The notes: a model not told the origin generated them from the letters alone. Shown: positions 1 to 5,516, counted from the first letter of the stretch. The stretch: 6,129 nt of DNA from Candidatus Iainarchaeum sp. (GCA_018651445.1 JABIDZ010000120.1:1-6129), one strand, 5' to 3'. Numbers and translations are program-made.

Positions 1-384
1 ATTTCCAATGTACTTTACTTTGTACAAATTACTAGCATAAATGAGTAATACAAAAGCGAATACTAAAGCGATGATAAACGCACTAGTGTTTATCGCAGCT
101 GCAACCAAAACACCAATAGCAAATAAACCTATAGAATAATACATCGCGTTGTTCTTTGAAACTCTTTTTGATGGAATAGGTTTTTTCTTATCAACTTTTG
201 CATCGATCTTTGCGTCGTAAACGTCGTTGATGGCTTGTCCTGCACCACAAATTAAGAACACGCTCACAGCAGCTAGAATCACTTCGAAACTAAAGTTTAG
301 ATTTACTAAAAAATAACCAATTACTGTGGCAATTGCTGCCATTACACAATTAAAGGGTCGTAGTAATTCCAAATAAGGATTCAT
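1..384 (-). CDS. UbiA-family prenyltransferase, probably geranylgeranylglyceryl phosphate geranylgeranyltransferase; C-terminus beyond window edge
   Basis: This is an integral-membrane prenyltransferase. The visible 128 residues begin MNPYLELLRPFN, the usual opening of archaeal UbiA proteins. They include the first Mg-diphosphate motif NDVYDAKID at about residues 53-61 (pattern NDxxDxxxD), followed by KPIPSKRVS, and hydrophobic stretches before and after. In archaea the commonest member is digeranylgeranylglyceryl phosphate synthase, which adds the second geranylgeranyl chain of ether lipids; menaquinone or haem-type UbiA enzymes cannot be excluded from half a protein. The frame is open further back to an ATG at 474, but that start would overlap the L40e gene by 52 nt and has no Shine-Dalgarno. 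The ATG at 384 matches where family members begin and lies 27 nt from a TATA box, so a leaderless start at 384 is preferred. The second Asp-rich motif would lie beyond base 1. Confidence 0.85.
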   Translation of the reverse strand, partial: MNPYLELLRPFNCVMAAIATVIGYFLVNLNFSFEVILAAVSVFLICGAGQAINDVYDAKIDAKVDKKKPIPSKRVSKNNAMYYSIGLFAIGVLVAAAINTSAFIIALVFAFVLLIYASNLYKVKYIGN

Positions 385-407
385 AAGAATAAAGAATACG
401 AAAATAG

Positions 408-414
408 TATTTAA
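408..414 (-). promoter_or_regulatory. TATA box for the UbiA gene, inside the upstream intergenic/L40e tail region
   Basis: On the minus strand the bases read TTAAATA. Their centre (411) is 27 nt from the ATG at 384, the distance expected when transcription starts on the start codon. The box lies just past the L40e stop codon (423-425). It therefore gives the prenyltransferase its own promoter and argues against the longer start at 474. Assigned by spacing and sequence only. Confidence 0.5.
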
Positions 415-422
415 GAGTTCGT

Positions 423-581
423 TTAACCAGATTTTCTTTTCTTCTTTTTCAATCTGAATTTCTTGCTTTGGCATTTCCTACATTTAGGAGGTTCTCCCGA
501 AGCACTTCGGTTAGTTGCATTACATTTTTGACAAACGTAAACGTTTTCAAAATTTCTTATCATAGATAGATTATCTGCCAT
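423..581 (-). CDS. rpl40e: Large ribosomal subunit protein eL40 (L40e)
   Basis: This 52-residue basic zinc-ribbon protein belongs to the large ribosomal subunit. It has two CxxC pairs, C17-Q-K-C20 and C34-R-K-C37, as expected of a single zinc knuckle. Between them lies NATNRSASGEPPK, and after them a lysine/arginine tail (KKFRLKKKKRKSG) suited to rRNA contact. Archaeal L40e proteins are usually about 45-55 residues and lack the ubiquitin fusion seen in eukaryotes, which fits. The start is supported by GGTGAG at 587-592 on this strand, giving GTGA and a 6-nt spacer before the ATG. A perfect hairpin lies just upstream of that site. The UbiA gene follows on the same strand with its own TATA box. 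Confidence 0.85.
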   Translation of the reverse strand: MADNLSMIRNFENVYVCQKCNATNRSASGEPPKCRKCQSKKFRLKKKKRKSG

Positions 582-592
582 TTTAACTCACC

Positions 593-626
593 GCACTTTT
601 TGAATTCTTGTGAATTCAAAACCTGC
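593..626 (-). promoter_or_regulatory. Perfect hairpin in the L40e 5' leader, next to the Shine-Dalgarno
   Basis: TTTTGAATTC (598-607) and GAATTCAAAA (612-621) are exact inverted repeats of 10 bp around the 4-nt loop 608-611. A further GCA/TGC pairing (593-595 with 624-626) is possible across a small internal loop. In the L40e mRNA the hairpin would end right before the GGTGAG ribosome-binding site at 587-592. It could control initiation, be a binding site for a ribosomal protein, or act at DNA level as a palindromic operator. No T-tract follows on the minus strand, so it is not a simple terminator. Confidence 0.5.
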
Positions 627-678
627 ACTAAAATTGGTTCGCTATTGCTTGCCAATAAGAAAAAACTGTGAGAAAAGA

Positions 679-686
679 TTTATAAA
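679..686. promoter_or_regulatory. Self-complementary TATA box TTTATAAA, candidate bidirectional promoter
   Basis: The 8-mer TTTATAAA reads the same on both strands. Leftward, a start about 27 nt away (near 656) would give the L40e mRNA a leader of about 75 nt containing the hairpin at 598-621. Rightward, a start near 710 would give a precursor for tRNA-Glu with a structured leader of about 118 nt. No better TATA box is visible at the expected distance from the tRNA 5' end or from the L40e ATG. Direction is inferred from gene layout only. Confidence 0.45.
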
Positions 687-709
687 GCATTCCAACTCAA
701 TTTCTTTTA

Positions 710-827
710 TTGGTGAGCAAAACCTATTTTATTGGGTTTTTTCAGCAATTTATTGTCATCAGACAATTGGATGACGGGCTGTTGAGCAGAGCGAAACGCC
801 CAAAGCACCAACCGATTTTGCGGTTGT
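710..827 (+). ncRNA. Candidate structured leader RNA of the tRNA-Glu transcript; no protein gene in 582-827
   Basis: The 246 bases between L40e and the tRNA contain no credible ORF, but the half nearest the tRNA can fold repeatedly. AAAACCTA (719-726) pairs with 733-740. ATTGTC (752-757) pairs with GACAAT (762-767), or instead GTCATC (755-760) with GATGAC (770-775). GGGC (776-779) pairs with GCCC (798-801). CAACCG (809-814) pairs with CGGTTG (821-826), extended by GCA/TGC up to base 829. Bases 766-827 are also richer in G+C than the surroundings, a common sign of RNA genes in AT-rich archaea. I recognise no known family: complete C/D boxes are absent. It may be a processed leader or an independent small RNA. 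Confidence 0.3.
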
Positions 828-900
828 GCCCCTGTAGTGCAGTGGTCAAGCATCCCGGCCTTTCAAGCCGGTGACTCGGGTTCGAATCCCGGCGGGGGTA
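828..900 (+). tRNA. tRNA-Glu (anticodon TTC)
   Basis: A 73-nt cloverleaf. The acceptor 828-834 pairs with 893-899, with G-U pairs at 1-72 and 6-67. T8 and A9 follow, and the D stem GTGC (837-840) pairs with GCAT (850-853). The anticodon stem CCGGC (855-859)/GCCGG (867-871) is perfect, with loop CTTTCAA and anticodon TTC at 862-864, reading GAA and GAG. The variable loop is 4 nt. The T arm 876-880/888-892 encloses TTCGAAT. The discriminator is A900 and no CCA is encoded, so it must be added afterwards. No intron is present. The last 11 bases plus one flanking base are repeated at 5994-6005. A hairpin (805-829) abuts the 5' end. Confidence 0.96.
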
Positions 901-901
901 T
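890..901 (+). repeat. tRNA-end copy of a 12-bp direct repeat (candidate att site)
   Basis: CGGCGGGGGTAT covers the last bases of the T stem, the 3' acceptor strand, the discriminator A and one base beyond the tRNA. An exact second copy lies at 5994-6005 in the same orientation. Nine of the 12 bases are G or C in an AT-rich window, so chance recurrence is unlikely. Repeats reaching exactly to a tRNA 3' end are typical of tyrosine-integrase attachment sites, although 12 bp is short and no integrase gene is seen. Confidence 0.45.
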
Positions 902-1097
902 GATAGTCGGAGTCAAGTTACCCTCTTTTGAACTCAGTTTACTTTTTAAACAACGGAAGGTGAATTTGAATATGGAAGAAGAACATTTGAGTCCTCTAAT
1001 TAATTTAATAAAGATGAAACATAGTCTGGAAATCCTAAAATGCAATTTTGGAGGAACAATTTCTTTAAATACTAGAATTGATATCTTTCTTGTATGA
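900..1097 (+). pseudogene. Short ORF directly after the tRNA; possible remnant of a LAGLIDADG-type endonuclease
   Basis: A frame open from the ATG at 900 to the TGA at 1095-1097 gives 65 residues. A second start, ATG 972, has GGAAGGTGA at 955-963 with an 8-nt spacer and would give a 41-residue peptide. The reading VKLPSFELSLLFKQR, then LEILKCNFGGTISLNTR, resembles the strand-helix-FGG-strand segment of LAGLIDADG homing endonucleases, but the LAGLIDADG helix itself is missing and the protein would be far too short. So it is either a broken fragment or a small peptide gene I do not recognise. The stop overlaps the lipoprotein start as ATGA, which could couple translation. Continuation of the frame upstream into the tRNA is not meaningful. 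Confidence 0.3.
1064..1071 (+). promoter_or_regulatory. TATA box for the lipoprotein gene
   Basis: TTTAAATA is centred about 26-27 nt before the ATG at 1094, which predicts a leaderless mRNA beginning at the start codon. The lipoprotein ATG has no Shine-Dalgarno at normal spacing; the nearest GGAGGA (1050-1055) is too far upstream. The box lies inside the preceding short ORF. Confidence 0.55.
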
Positions 1098-1789
1098 AAA
1101 AAACAACTTTTTTACTTATAATTTTAATTCTTGCTTTCGGTTTAATTTTTGGTTGTAACCAAACCGATAACCCGCCAGATAGCACATTAGAAATCACATC
1201 ATCGCCACAAATCGAACAAACAAATAATCCAAATGAAAACAAGACTCCCGAAACATATTCTGCAGGACAAGGCACAAATTCGCTATTAGCATTGTTACCA
1301 AAAGAACAAGGTAACTTAAGCTTTACAAAGGAATTTAGATATGACAAATCTTCTGCACATTATTCATATAAGTCATTATTTTCGGAGTATGGTAATTGCA
1401 AATTTACAAATTCAGCAAGTATGTTTTATACACTACACAAGGAAAATATTGAAATTGTGATATTCATTGGAGAACTGAACAGCCAAGATTCCGCAAAGCA
1501 ATGTCTAGAAGATTATTGGACAAACTTTGATAACCTACAGACCGCCCCGGATTTTTATTATAGGAAAGCTCAAATATTCGACAATATCGTAACCCAATAT
1601 ATCTGGAACACCTATTCCGGCACAGAAAAAATCAATGAAATTTCATACGTGTCCGACAACAAAATAGTATACATTATAACAGGTCATGTGGCGTACGACC
1701 TGACCGCACCTGAACAACAGCTTCCCGGATTATTCACTCAATTATTCCAAAAATTGCCTTCCGACAATTATTTTTATGAAACCAACTAG
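1094..1789 (+). CDS. Secreted lipoprotein of unknown function
   Basis: A 231-residue protein anchored to the outer face of the membrane. It begins with MKKTT, then a hydrophobic core of about 15 residues and the lipobox-like LIFGC with the lipidated cysteine at 21. A low-complexity linker rich in Asn, Thr, Pro, Ser and Glu follows (about 22-65), the usual spacer of surface lipoproteins. The globular part (about 66-231) is rich in Tyr, Phe and Asn, with two cysteines (about 102 and 137) and no motif I recognise. The start is supported by the TATA box 27 nt upstream. An oligo-T tract about 110 nt past the stop may end the transcript. Its position directly after a tRNA and its lack of an obvious family suit accessory DNA. 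Substrate-binding or adhesion roles are possible, but nothing in the sequence selects one. Confidence 0.8.
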   Translation: MKKTTFLLIILILAFGLIFGCNQTDNPPDSTLEITSSPQIEQTNNPNENKTPETYSAGQGTNSLLALLPKEQGNLSFTKEFRYDKSSAHYSYKSLFSEYGNCKFTNSASMFYTLHKENIEIVIFIGELNSQDSAKQCLEDYWTNFDNLQTAPDFYYRKAQIFDNIVTQYIWNTYSGTEKINEISYVSDNKIVYIITGHVAYDLTAPEQQLPGLFTQLFQKLPSDNYFYETN

Positions 1790-1897
1790 TTCGAAATCCA
1801 ATTAATCTACGCCCGTATAAATATGAGACTTAATCTACAAGGTTCCCATATCAAGAAGATTTATATATTTCTGTAGGTGTGTGTTTCAGTATTTTGA

Positions 1898-1906
1898 TTT
1901 TTTTTT
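1898..1906 (+). terminator. Oligo-T terminator after the lipoprotein gene
   Basis: Nine consecutive T residues, with further T-rich sequence to 1922, lie about 110 nt past the lipoprotein stop and before the next promoter. Archaeal RNA polymerase stops at oligo-T tracts on the coding strand without needing a hairpin. The 192 bases between the two genes hold no other ORF of note; TATA-like stretches at 1816-1823 and 1859-1868 have no gene at a fitting distance. Confidence 0.5.
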
Positions 1907-1925
1907 AACTAAGTTATTTTTTAAG

Positions 1926-1943
1926 GTTTCATGGTTGTGAAAC
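1926..1943 (+). promoter_or_regulatory. Palindromic element GTTTCA-N6-TGAAAC upstream of the CBS-permease operon (copy 1)
   Basis: GTTTCATGGTTGTGAAAC has perfect 6-bp arms around TGGTTG. Its centre is 22 bp before the centre of the TATA box at 1953-1960, just upstream of where the BRE would lie. That is a position typical of activator sites in archaea, though repression by blocking TFB is possible. Seventeen of its 18 bases recur upstream of the antiporter gene (5517-5534) in the same orientation to that gene. Confidence 0.6.
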
Positions 1944-1952
1944 AAGGAAAGG

Positions 1953-1960
1953 TTTATATA
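1953..1960 (+). promoter_or_regulatory. TATA box for the CBS-permease operon
   Basis: TTTATATA, preceded by the purine-rich AAGGAAAGG that can serve as a BRE. The centre is about 25-26 nt before the GTG at 1982, so the mRNA would be leaderless or nearly so. The next gene is 38 nt past the CBS stop without a convincing promoter of its own, so this site probably drives both. Confidence 0.6.
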
Positions 1961-1981
1961 TGTTAAATCTTTTATACTATT

Positions 1982-2419
1982 GTGAGTAATATGGATGTAG
2001 AAGATATTTATCAAAAAAATTCTAGTTTTGCTGAAAGAGTGCTTAATACGGATCCTGTTGAAGAAGCGATTTCAGTAATGGTAAAAAACAAAACAACACG
2101 GACTGTTTTTGTCGTTGACAAAAGAGACACTTTTGTCGGGGTAATTACAATTAAAGAAGTTTTTTCACATATCTTTAATGAAATGAAACCAAATTTTTTA
2201 AAACTTTCAAAGAAAAAAAGAAATGTAAAAGCACGCGATATAATGATTTCTGGAATATCGGTGTCTTTGGATGATCCTATTGATGATGCTTTGCGAGCAG
2301 CAAAAGCTGGCGATTTACAAGACCTTCCAATTTGTAAAAATAATATTTTGATAGGTGAGTTAGATTGTTTTGAACTTTTAGGCGCACTTATTGAAGAAAA
2401 ACAATTGTATAAGAAATAA
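1982..2419 (+). CDS. Stand-alone CBS-pair protein, probable regulatory partner of the adjacent permease
   Basis: A soluble protein of 145 residues made of two CBS domains, about 20-66 (DPVEEAISVMV, then VFVVDKRDTFVGVITIKEV) and about 84-138 (ARDIMISGISVSLDDPIDDAL, then LPICKNNILIGELDCFELL), joined by a basic linker (KLSKKKRNVK). CBS pairs usually bind adenine nucleotides and gate an attached or partner protein. The ribose-binding Asp expected after the GxIT segment is Glu in both domains (E59, E131), and the second domain lacks the Thr, so ligand binding may be altered or lost. Start choice: GTG 1982 fits a leaderless start; ATG 1991 is 9 nt later, with GTGA at 1982-1985 as a possible Shine-Dalgarno. 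The permease gene follows after 38 nt, indicating an operon. Confidence 0.85.
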   Translation: MSNMDVEDIYQKNSSFAERVLNTDPVEEAISVMVKNKTTRTVFVVDKRDTFVGVITIKEVFSHIFNEMKPNFLKLSKKKRNVKARDIMISGISVSLDDPIDDALRAAKAGDLQDLPICKNNILIGELDCFELLGALIEEKQLYKK

Positions 2420-2457
2420 TTTAAAAAACTAATTAAAAATCTTTTTAGTGAGGCATT

Positions 2458-3738
2458 ATGAAAAAAGAACATTCGTTGAAACGAGAACTTGGTTTGTTTG
2501 AAGTTACTCTGTGCGGAATCGGAATAATCTTGGGTGCGGGAATTTATGCGTTAGTTGGGAAAGCTGCAGCTCTTGGAGGAAATGGAATTTGGATGTCATT
2601 TTTAATTGCTGCAACAATTGCAATTTTTACTGGGCTAAGTTATGCAGAACTTGCATCGTTGTTTCCAAAAGCTGGAGCGGAATATGTTTATACAAAAAAA
2701 GCATTTGGAAGAAGAATTGCTTTTATCGTTGGATGGTTAATAATTGCTGGCGGAACAATTGCGGCAGCAACAGTGGCTTTAGGGTTTGCGAGTTACTTTT
2801 CAGCACTATTTTCCACACCTATAATCCCCACCGCAATGATTTTAATCATTTTTTTATCATTTATTGTGTTCAAAGGAATTAAACATTCGGTCTGGCTTGC
2901 CATAATTTTTACATTAATTGAAATTGCAGGGCTAGTATTAATTATTTTTGTGGGCATACCTTATTTTGGAAGTGTTAATTATTTCGAAATACCAAGTTTT
3001 AGTGGTGTCTTTGCTGCAGCCGCATTAATATTTTTTGCTTTTATAGGCTTTGAAGAAATAGTACGACTTTCAGAAGAAACAAAAAAACCACAAAAAACAA
3101 TTCCACTATCTTTAATAATTGCGATTACTGTAACAACAATAATTTATATTTTAGTTGCAATTTCTTCAGTTAGTGTTCTTAATTGGGAAGTTCTTGGCGC
3201 TTCAGAAGCACCCTTAGCCATGGTTGTCGATAGTGCCCTTGGTGGCGAGGCATTTTTAGTCATGTCTGTAATAGCTTTATTTGCAACAGCCAATACTGTT
3301 TTGTTAATGCTTCTTGCAACTTCAAGAATAACTTATGGGATGGCAAAATCAAACTCTTTGCCTAGTTTACTTGCTAGTGTTCATAAAAAAACAAGAACTC
3401 CTTGGGCGGCAATATTATTGTTAATGGGCTTTTCAATGTTGTTTATCTTAATTGGAGACATTGAGACCGTCGCTAACTTGGCAAATTTTACAGTCTTTCT
3501 TACTTTTGTTATAATCAACTTTTCACTAATTTGGTTAAGATACAGACAACCCACATTAACACGTTCGTTCAAAGTACCTTTAAACATTGGAAAGTTTCCA
3601 ATTCTAGCTTTCTTAGGTGCACTATTTAGTTTAGTCTTAATGTTTAACATTGGTTTTGATGTTCTATTATATGGAAGCATTTTAACTTTAATGGGTCTTC
3701 TAATTTATGAAATTATTATTAAATCAAAGAATAAATGA
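2458..3738 (+). CDS. APC-superfamily amino-acid permease
   Basis: A 426-residue membrane protein with about twelve hydrophobic segments, the normal size for the APC fold. TM1 carries the broken-helix substrate motif GIGIILGAGIYALVG (about 20-34). The TM2-3 loop reads SYAELASLFPKAGAEYVYTK (61-80), a hallmark of amino-acid permeases. TM6 has FFAFIGFEEIVRLSEETKKP (192-211), and the TM8 region has ATSRITYGMAKSNSLP (287-302). The pattern resembles cationic amino-acid transporter-like members (YfnA/CAT type); the actual substrate cannot be read from sequence. There is no C-terminal UspA or TrkA extension of the kind some relatives carry; the separate CBS protein may take that role. The start has GTGAGG at 2448-2453, giving GTGA and a 6-nt spacer. 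It ends 8 nt from the convergent antiporter gene. Confidence 0.9.
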   Translation: MKKEHSLKRELGLFEVTLCGIGIILGAGIYALVGKAAALGGNGIWMSFLIAATIAIFTGLSYAELASLFPKAGAEYVYTKKAFGRRIAFIVGWLIIAGGTIAAATVALGFASYFSALFSTPIIPTAMILIIFLSFIVFKGIKHSVWLAIIFTLIEIAGLVLIIFVGIPYFGSVNYFEIPSFSGVFAAAALIFFAFIGFEEIVRLSEETKKPQKTIPLSLIIAITVTTIIYILVAISSVSVLNWEVLGASEAPLAMVVDSALGGEAFLVMSVIALFATANTVLLMLLATSRITYGMAKSNSLPSLLASVHKKTRTPWAAILLLMGFSMLFILIGDIETVANLANFTVFLTFVIINFSLIWLRYRQPTLTRSFKVPLNIGKFPILAFLGALFSLVLMFNIGFDVLLYGSILTLMGLLIYEIIIKSKNK

Positions 3739-3746
3739 CTCTTTAT

Positions 3747-5426
3747 CTAGTCTAAATTAGTGTAATTAAATTCTGTTTTCTTAAGCCAATTTAATTCAAA
3801 GTCTTTTCCTTTTTTAATGTCTTCTAAAATAATCTTTACTTTGTCCGCGGTAATAAGTGGCGGTACCAGAACAAACTCAATGCCTACTTTATAGAGGCGT
3901 TTTGCAGCGCTAACATCTTCAGCTAAAACAATAAGTTTTATGTCATGATTATTTTGCATTAATTTCTTCGCCAAGATCTTGTTCGGATTAACTTGCATTA
4001 TTGTTGAAATAACTATCTTTGGTTTTGCATTTATAATAAACTCCATTATTTCTAAATCAGAAATATCTCCGTATACTGTATCAAAATTATATTCTTTTGC
4101 TTCGTGGAGTGCTTTTGGATCAAAATCAACAACTAGCATATCTTTTTTATCTGACTTTTCAGAAAAGATCTTTTTGCTAGCGTCACCAAAACCTAAACAA
4201 ACGACTGAATATTCTTTGCTTTTAACTTGATGTAATGAATCTTCAAAAAATCTTTTACTTCGCAAGAAAGGTAAGAAAGCGGATATGCGATCATATATTT
4301 TGTTATTGTGAATAATAAAGTAAGTTGAAACACTGATGGTTGCAACTGCTACTAAAGTTATGATTGAAACAACTTCATTTGAAACGTGCCCCATTTTTGC
4401 GCCTAAAAAAATTATGATTAATGAAAATTCACTTATTTGGGCAACTGAAAGGCTTGAAAGAAAACTTGTTCTTCCTTTGTACCCAAGTTTAGCCATCAAA
4501 ATAAAAACAATTAGCGGATTTCCAATAAGAACAAAAATTGAAAAAATTATTGCGGGAGTAAAAATTATGCCTGATGAAACAAATACTAAGTTAGAACCTA
4601 ATACGACAAAGAAAAGTACGATAAAAAAGTCTCGCAAGTATTTTAGTTTTCCTAGTATATTGTAAGTGTATGGTAGCGAAGCTATTGAAACACCGGCTAA
4701 AAACGCACCGATTTCTTTAGAAAAACCAAGAAGAATTGCTAGTCCTGCGAAAGTAAAACACCAAGAAATTGCTCCGAGAAAAAGCAGTTCTTGATTTTTA
4801 GAAAGCGCATCAAACACTCTTTTAGCAACAAATTTGAAAGCAATAACGAATATAATAAACAAAATCGCTAAATTAAAAACAAGTTGAAAGAGTTGTCCTG
4901 TTAAACTGCCTGAAAAAGAAAAAGATGAGATTAGAACAAGTATTATTATTGCAACAAAATCTTGGACAATTAGGAAACCAATTGATATCTTCCCATATAA
5001 TGAGTTCAACTCTTTTTTGTCAGATAGCAGTTTGATAATTATGATCGTGCTGCTAAAGGTTAATGCAATTGCAATATACATTGATTCTAAAAAACTGAAT
5101 CCTAAAAAGGTTGCGAGTCCTAAACCAATAAGGGTCGTAAAAATAATCTGGCCTATTCCAGTTATAACTGACGTCTTTCCTATTTCCTTGAAAACCCTTA
5201 AATCTAGATTGATTCCTACAAGAAACAACAAAAAGGCAATCCCGAACTCAGAAAAGATATTTAGTAATTCGTGGTAAGTAATCATATTCAAAAAAGAAGA
5301 ACCGAGAATAATTCCTGTAACAATGAATGCAAGTAAAACAGGTTGTTTTAGCTTTCTAAAAATAAAACCCATTAGAGTAGCTGCAACAATTACTACTGCA
5401 AATTCAATAAAAAATCCTTCAATCAT
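3747..5426 (-). CDS. Kef-type (CPA2) monovalent cation/proton antiporter with N-terminal-type RCK (TrkA-N) domain
   Basis: A 559-residue protein. The membrane part (about 1-375) carries CPA2 features: RKLKQPVLLAFIVTGIILG (24-42), FLLFLVGINLDL (65-76), the ion-site motif VQDFVAII (154-161), FSKEIGAFLAGV (235-246) and SVAQISEFSLIIIFLG (327-342). The site is Gln-Asp (Q155-D156), as in electroneutral KefB/KefC-type exchangers, not Asp-Asp as in electrogenic NapA types, suggesting K+ or Na+ for H+ exchange. A cytoplasmic Rossmann domain follows (about 404-530): VVCLGFGDASKKI, with Ser at the third glycine, then VVDFDP with the acidic residue expected to hold the nucleotide ribose. No RCK_C domain is present. 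The ATG at 5426 has GTGA with a 6-nt spacer. The upstream region has a TATA box, a shared palindrome and a 14-codon ORF overlapping the start. Confidence 0.92.
   Translation of the reverse strand: MIEGFFIEFAVVIVAATLMGFIFRKLKQPVLLAFIVTGIILGSSFLNMITYHELLNIFSEFGIAFLLFLVGINLDLRVFKEIGKTSVITGIGQIIFTTLIGLGLATFLGFSFLESMYIAIALTFSSTIIIIKLLSDKKELNSLYGKISIGFLIVQDFVAIIILVLISSFSFSGSLTGQLFQLVFNLAILFIIFVIAFKFVAKRVFDALSKNQELLFLGAISWCFTFAGLAILLGFSKEIGAFLAGVSIASLPYTYNILGKLKYLRDFFIVLFFVVLGSNLVFVSSGIIFTPAIIFSIFVLIGNPLIVFILMAKLGYKGRTSFLSSLSVAQISEFSLIIIFLGAKMGHVSNEVVSIITLVAVATISVSTYFIIHNNKIYDRISAFLPFLRSKRFFEDSLHQVKSKEYSVVCLGFGDASKKIFSEKSDKKDMLVVDFDPKALHEAKEYNFDTVYGDISDLEIMEFIINAKPKIVISTIMQVNPNKILAKKLMQNNHDIKLIVLAEDVSAAKRLYKVGIEFVLVPPLITADKVKIILEDIKKGKDFELNWLKKTEFNYTNLD
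3810..3815 (+). terminator. Possible oligo-T stop for the CBS-permease transcript, inside the antiporter 3' end
   Basis: Only 8 nt separate the permease and antiporter stop codons, so each transcript must end inside the other gene or in that gap. On the plus strand the first run of six T residues after the permease is here, following shorter T runs from about 3774. This is a weak signal based only on T-run length. Confidence 0.25.
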
Positions 5427-5463
5427 AACTGTTCACTTTATACAATAATTTATTGTTTTTCAT
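5419..5463 (-). CDS. Upstream ORF of 14 codons overlapping the antiporter start
   Basis: ATG at 5463 opens a peptide MKNNKLLYKVNSYD, with its stop at 5419-5421, eight bases into the antiporter gene in another frame. AGGAG (5475-5479) lies 11 nt upstream, somewhat long for a Shine-Dalgarno and close to the predicted mRNA 5' end. If translated, ribosomes finishing it would stop next to the antiporter ATG (5426), so it could couple or tune initiation. Such short ORFs also arise by chance in AT-rich leaders. Confidence 0.25.
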   Translation of the reverse strand: MKNNKLLYKVNSYD

Positions 5464-5500
5464 TTGTGTTATTACTCCTAATTAAATATGACCTTGCGCT

Positions 5501-5508
5501 TTATAATA
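5501..5508 (-). promoter_or_regulatory. TATA box for the antiporter gene
   Basis: On the minus strand it reads TATTATAA, followed by GCG. A start about 27 nt downstream (near 5478) gives a leader of about 52 nt that includes the 14-codon ORF. The palindrome at 5517-5534 lies 21 bp upstream, centre to centre, as in the CBS operon promoter. Confidence 0.5.
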
Positions 5509-5516
5509 GTTGCTTA

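Noticed and set aside
742..761. C box (TGATGA) and D' box (CTGA) on the minus strand, suggesting a C/D small RNA
   Set aside because: The second box pair (C' and D) is missing within the needed distance, and no D-box guide match could be argued.
837..899. Plus-strand frame beginning inside the tRNA (MQWSSIPAF...)
   Set aside because: It is tRNA sequence read as protein; only the part after base 900 was considered.
863..1045. Minus-strand reading frame of 60 residues ending PPPGFEPESPA
   Set aside because: The tail is the antisense translation of the tRNA T arm, a well-known source of false proteins; no promoter or Shine-Dalgarno supports it.
1823..1876. 17-codon ORF after a TATA-like stretch at 1816-1823
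   Set aside because: The start overlaps the TATA-like bases themselves, there is no Shine-Dalgarno and the peptide has no features; likely chance in AT-rich DNA.
2011..2472. Long minus-strand frame opposite the CBS gene
   Set aside because: It is a shadow of the CBS coding sequence: Ser/Phe-rich composition, no recognisable domain, no start signals.
4336..4665. Plus-strand frames opposite the antiporter (also 3979-4230 and 5017-5277)
   Set aside because: All lie antisense to a clearly identified membrane protein gene and lack domain features or start signals.
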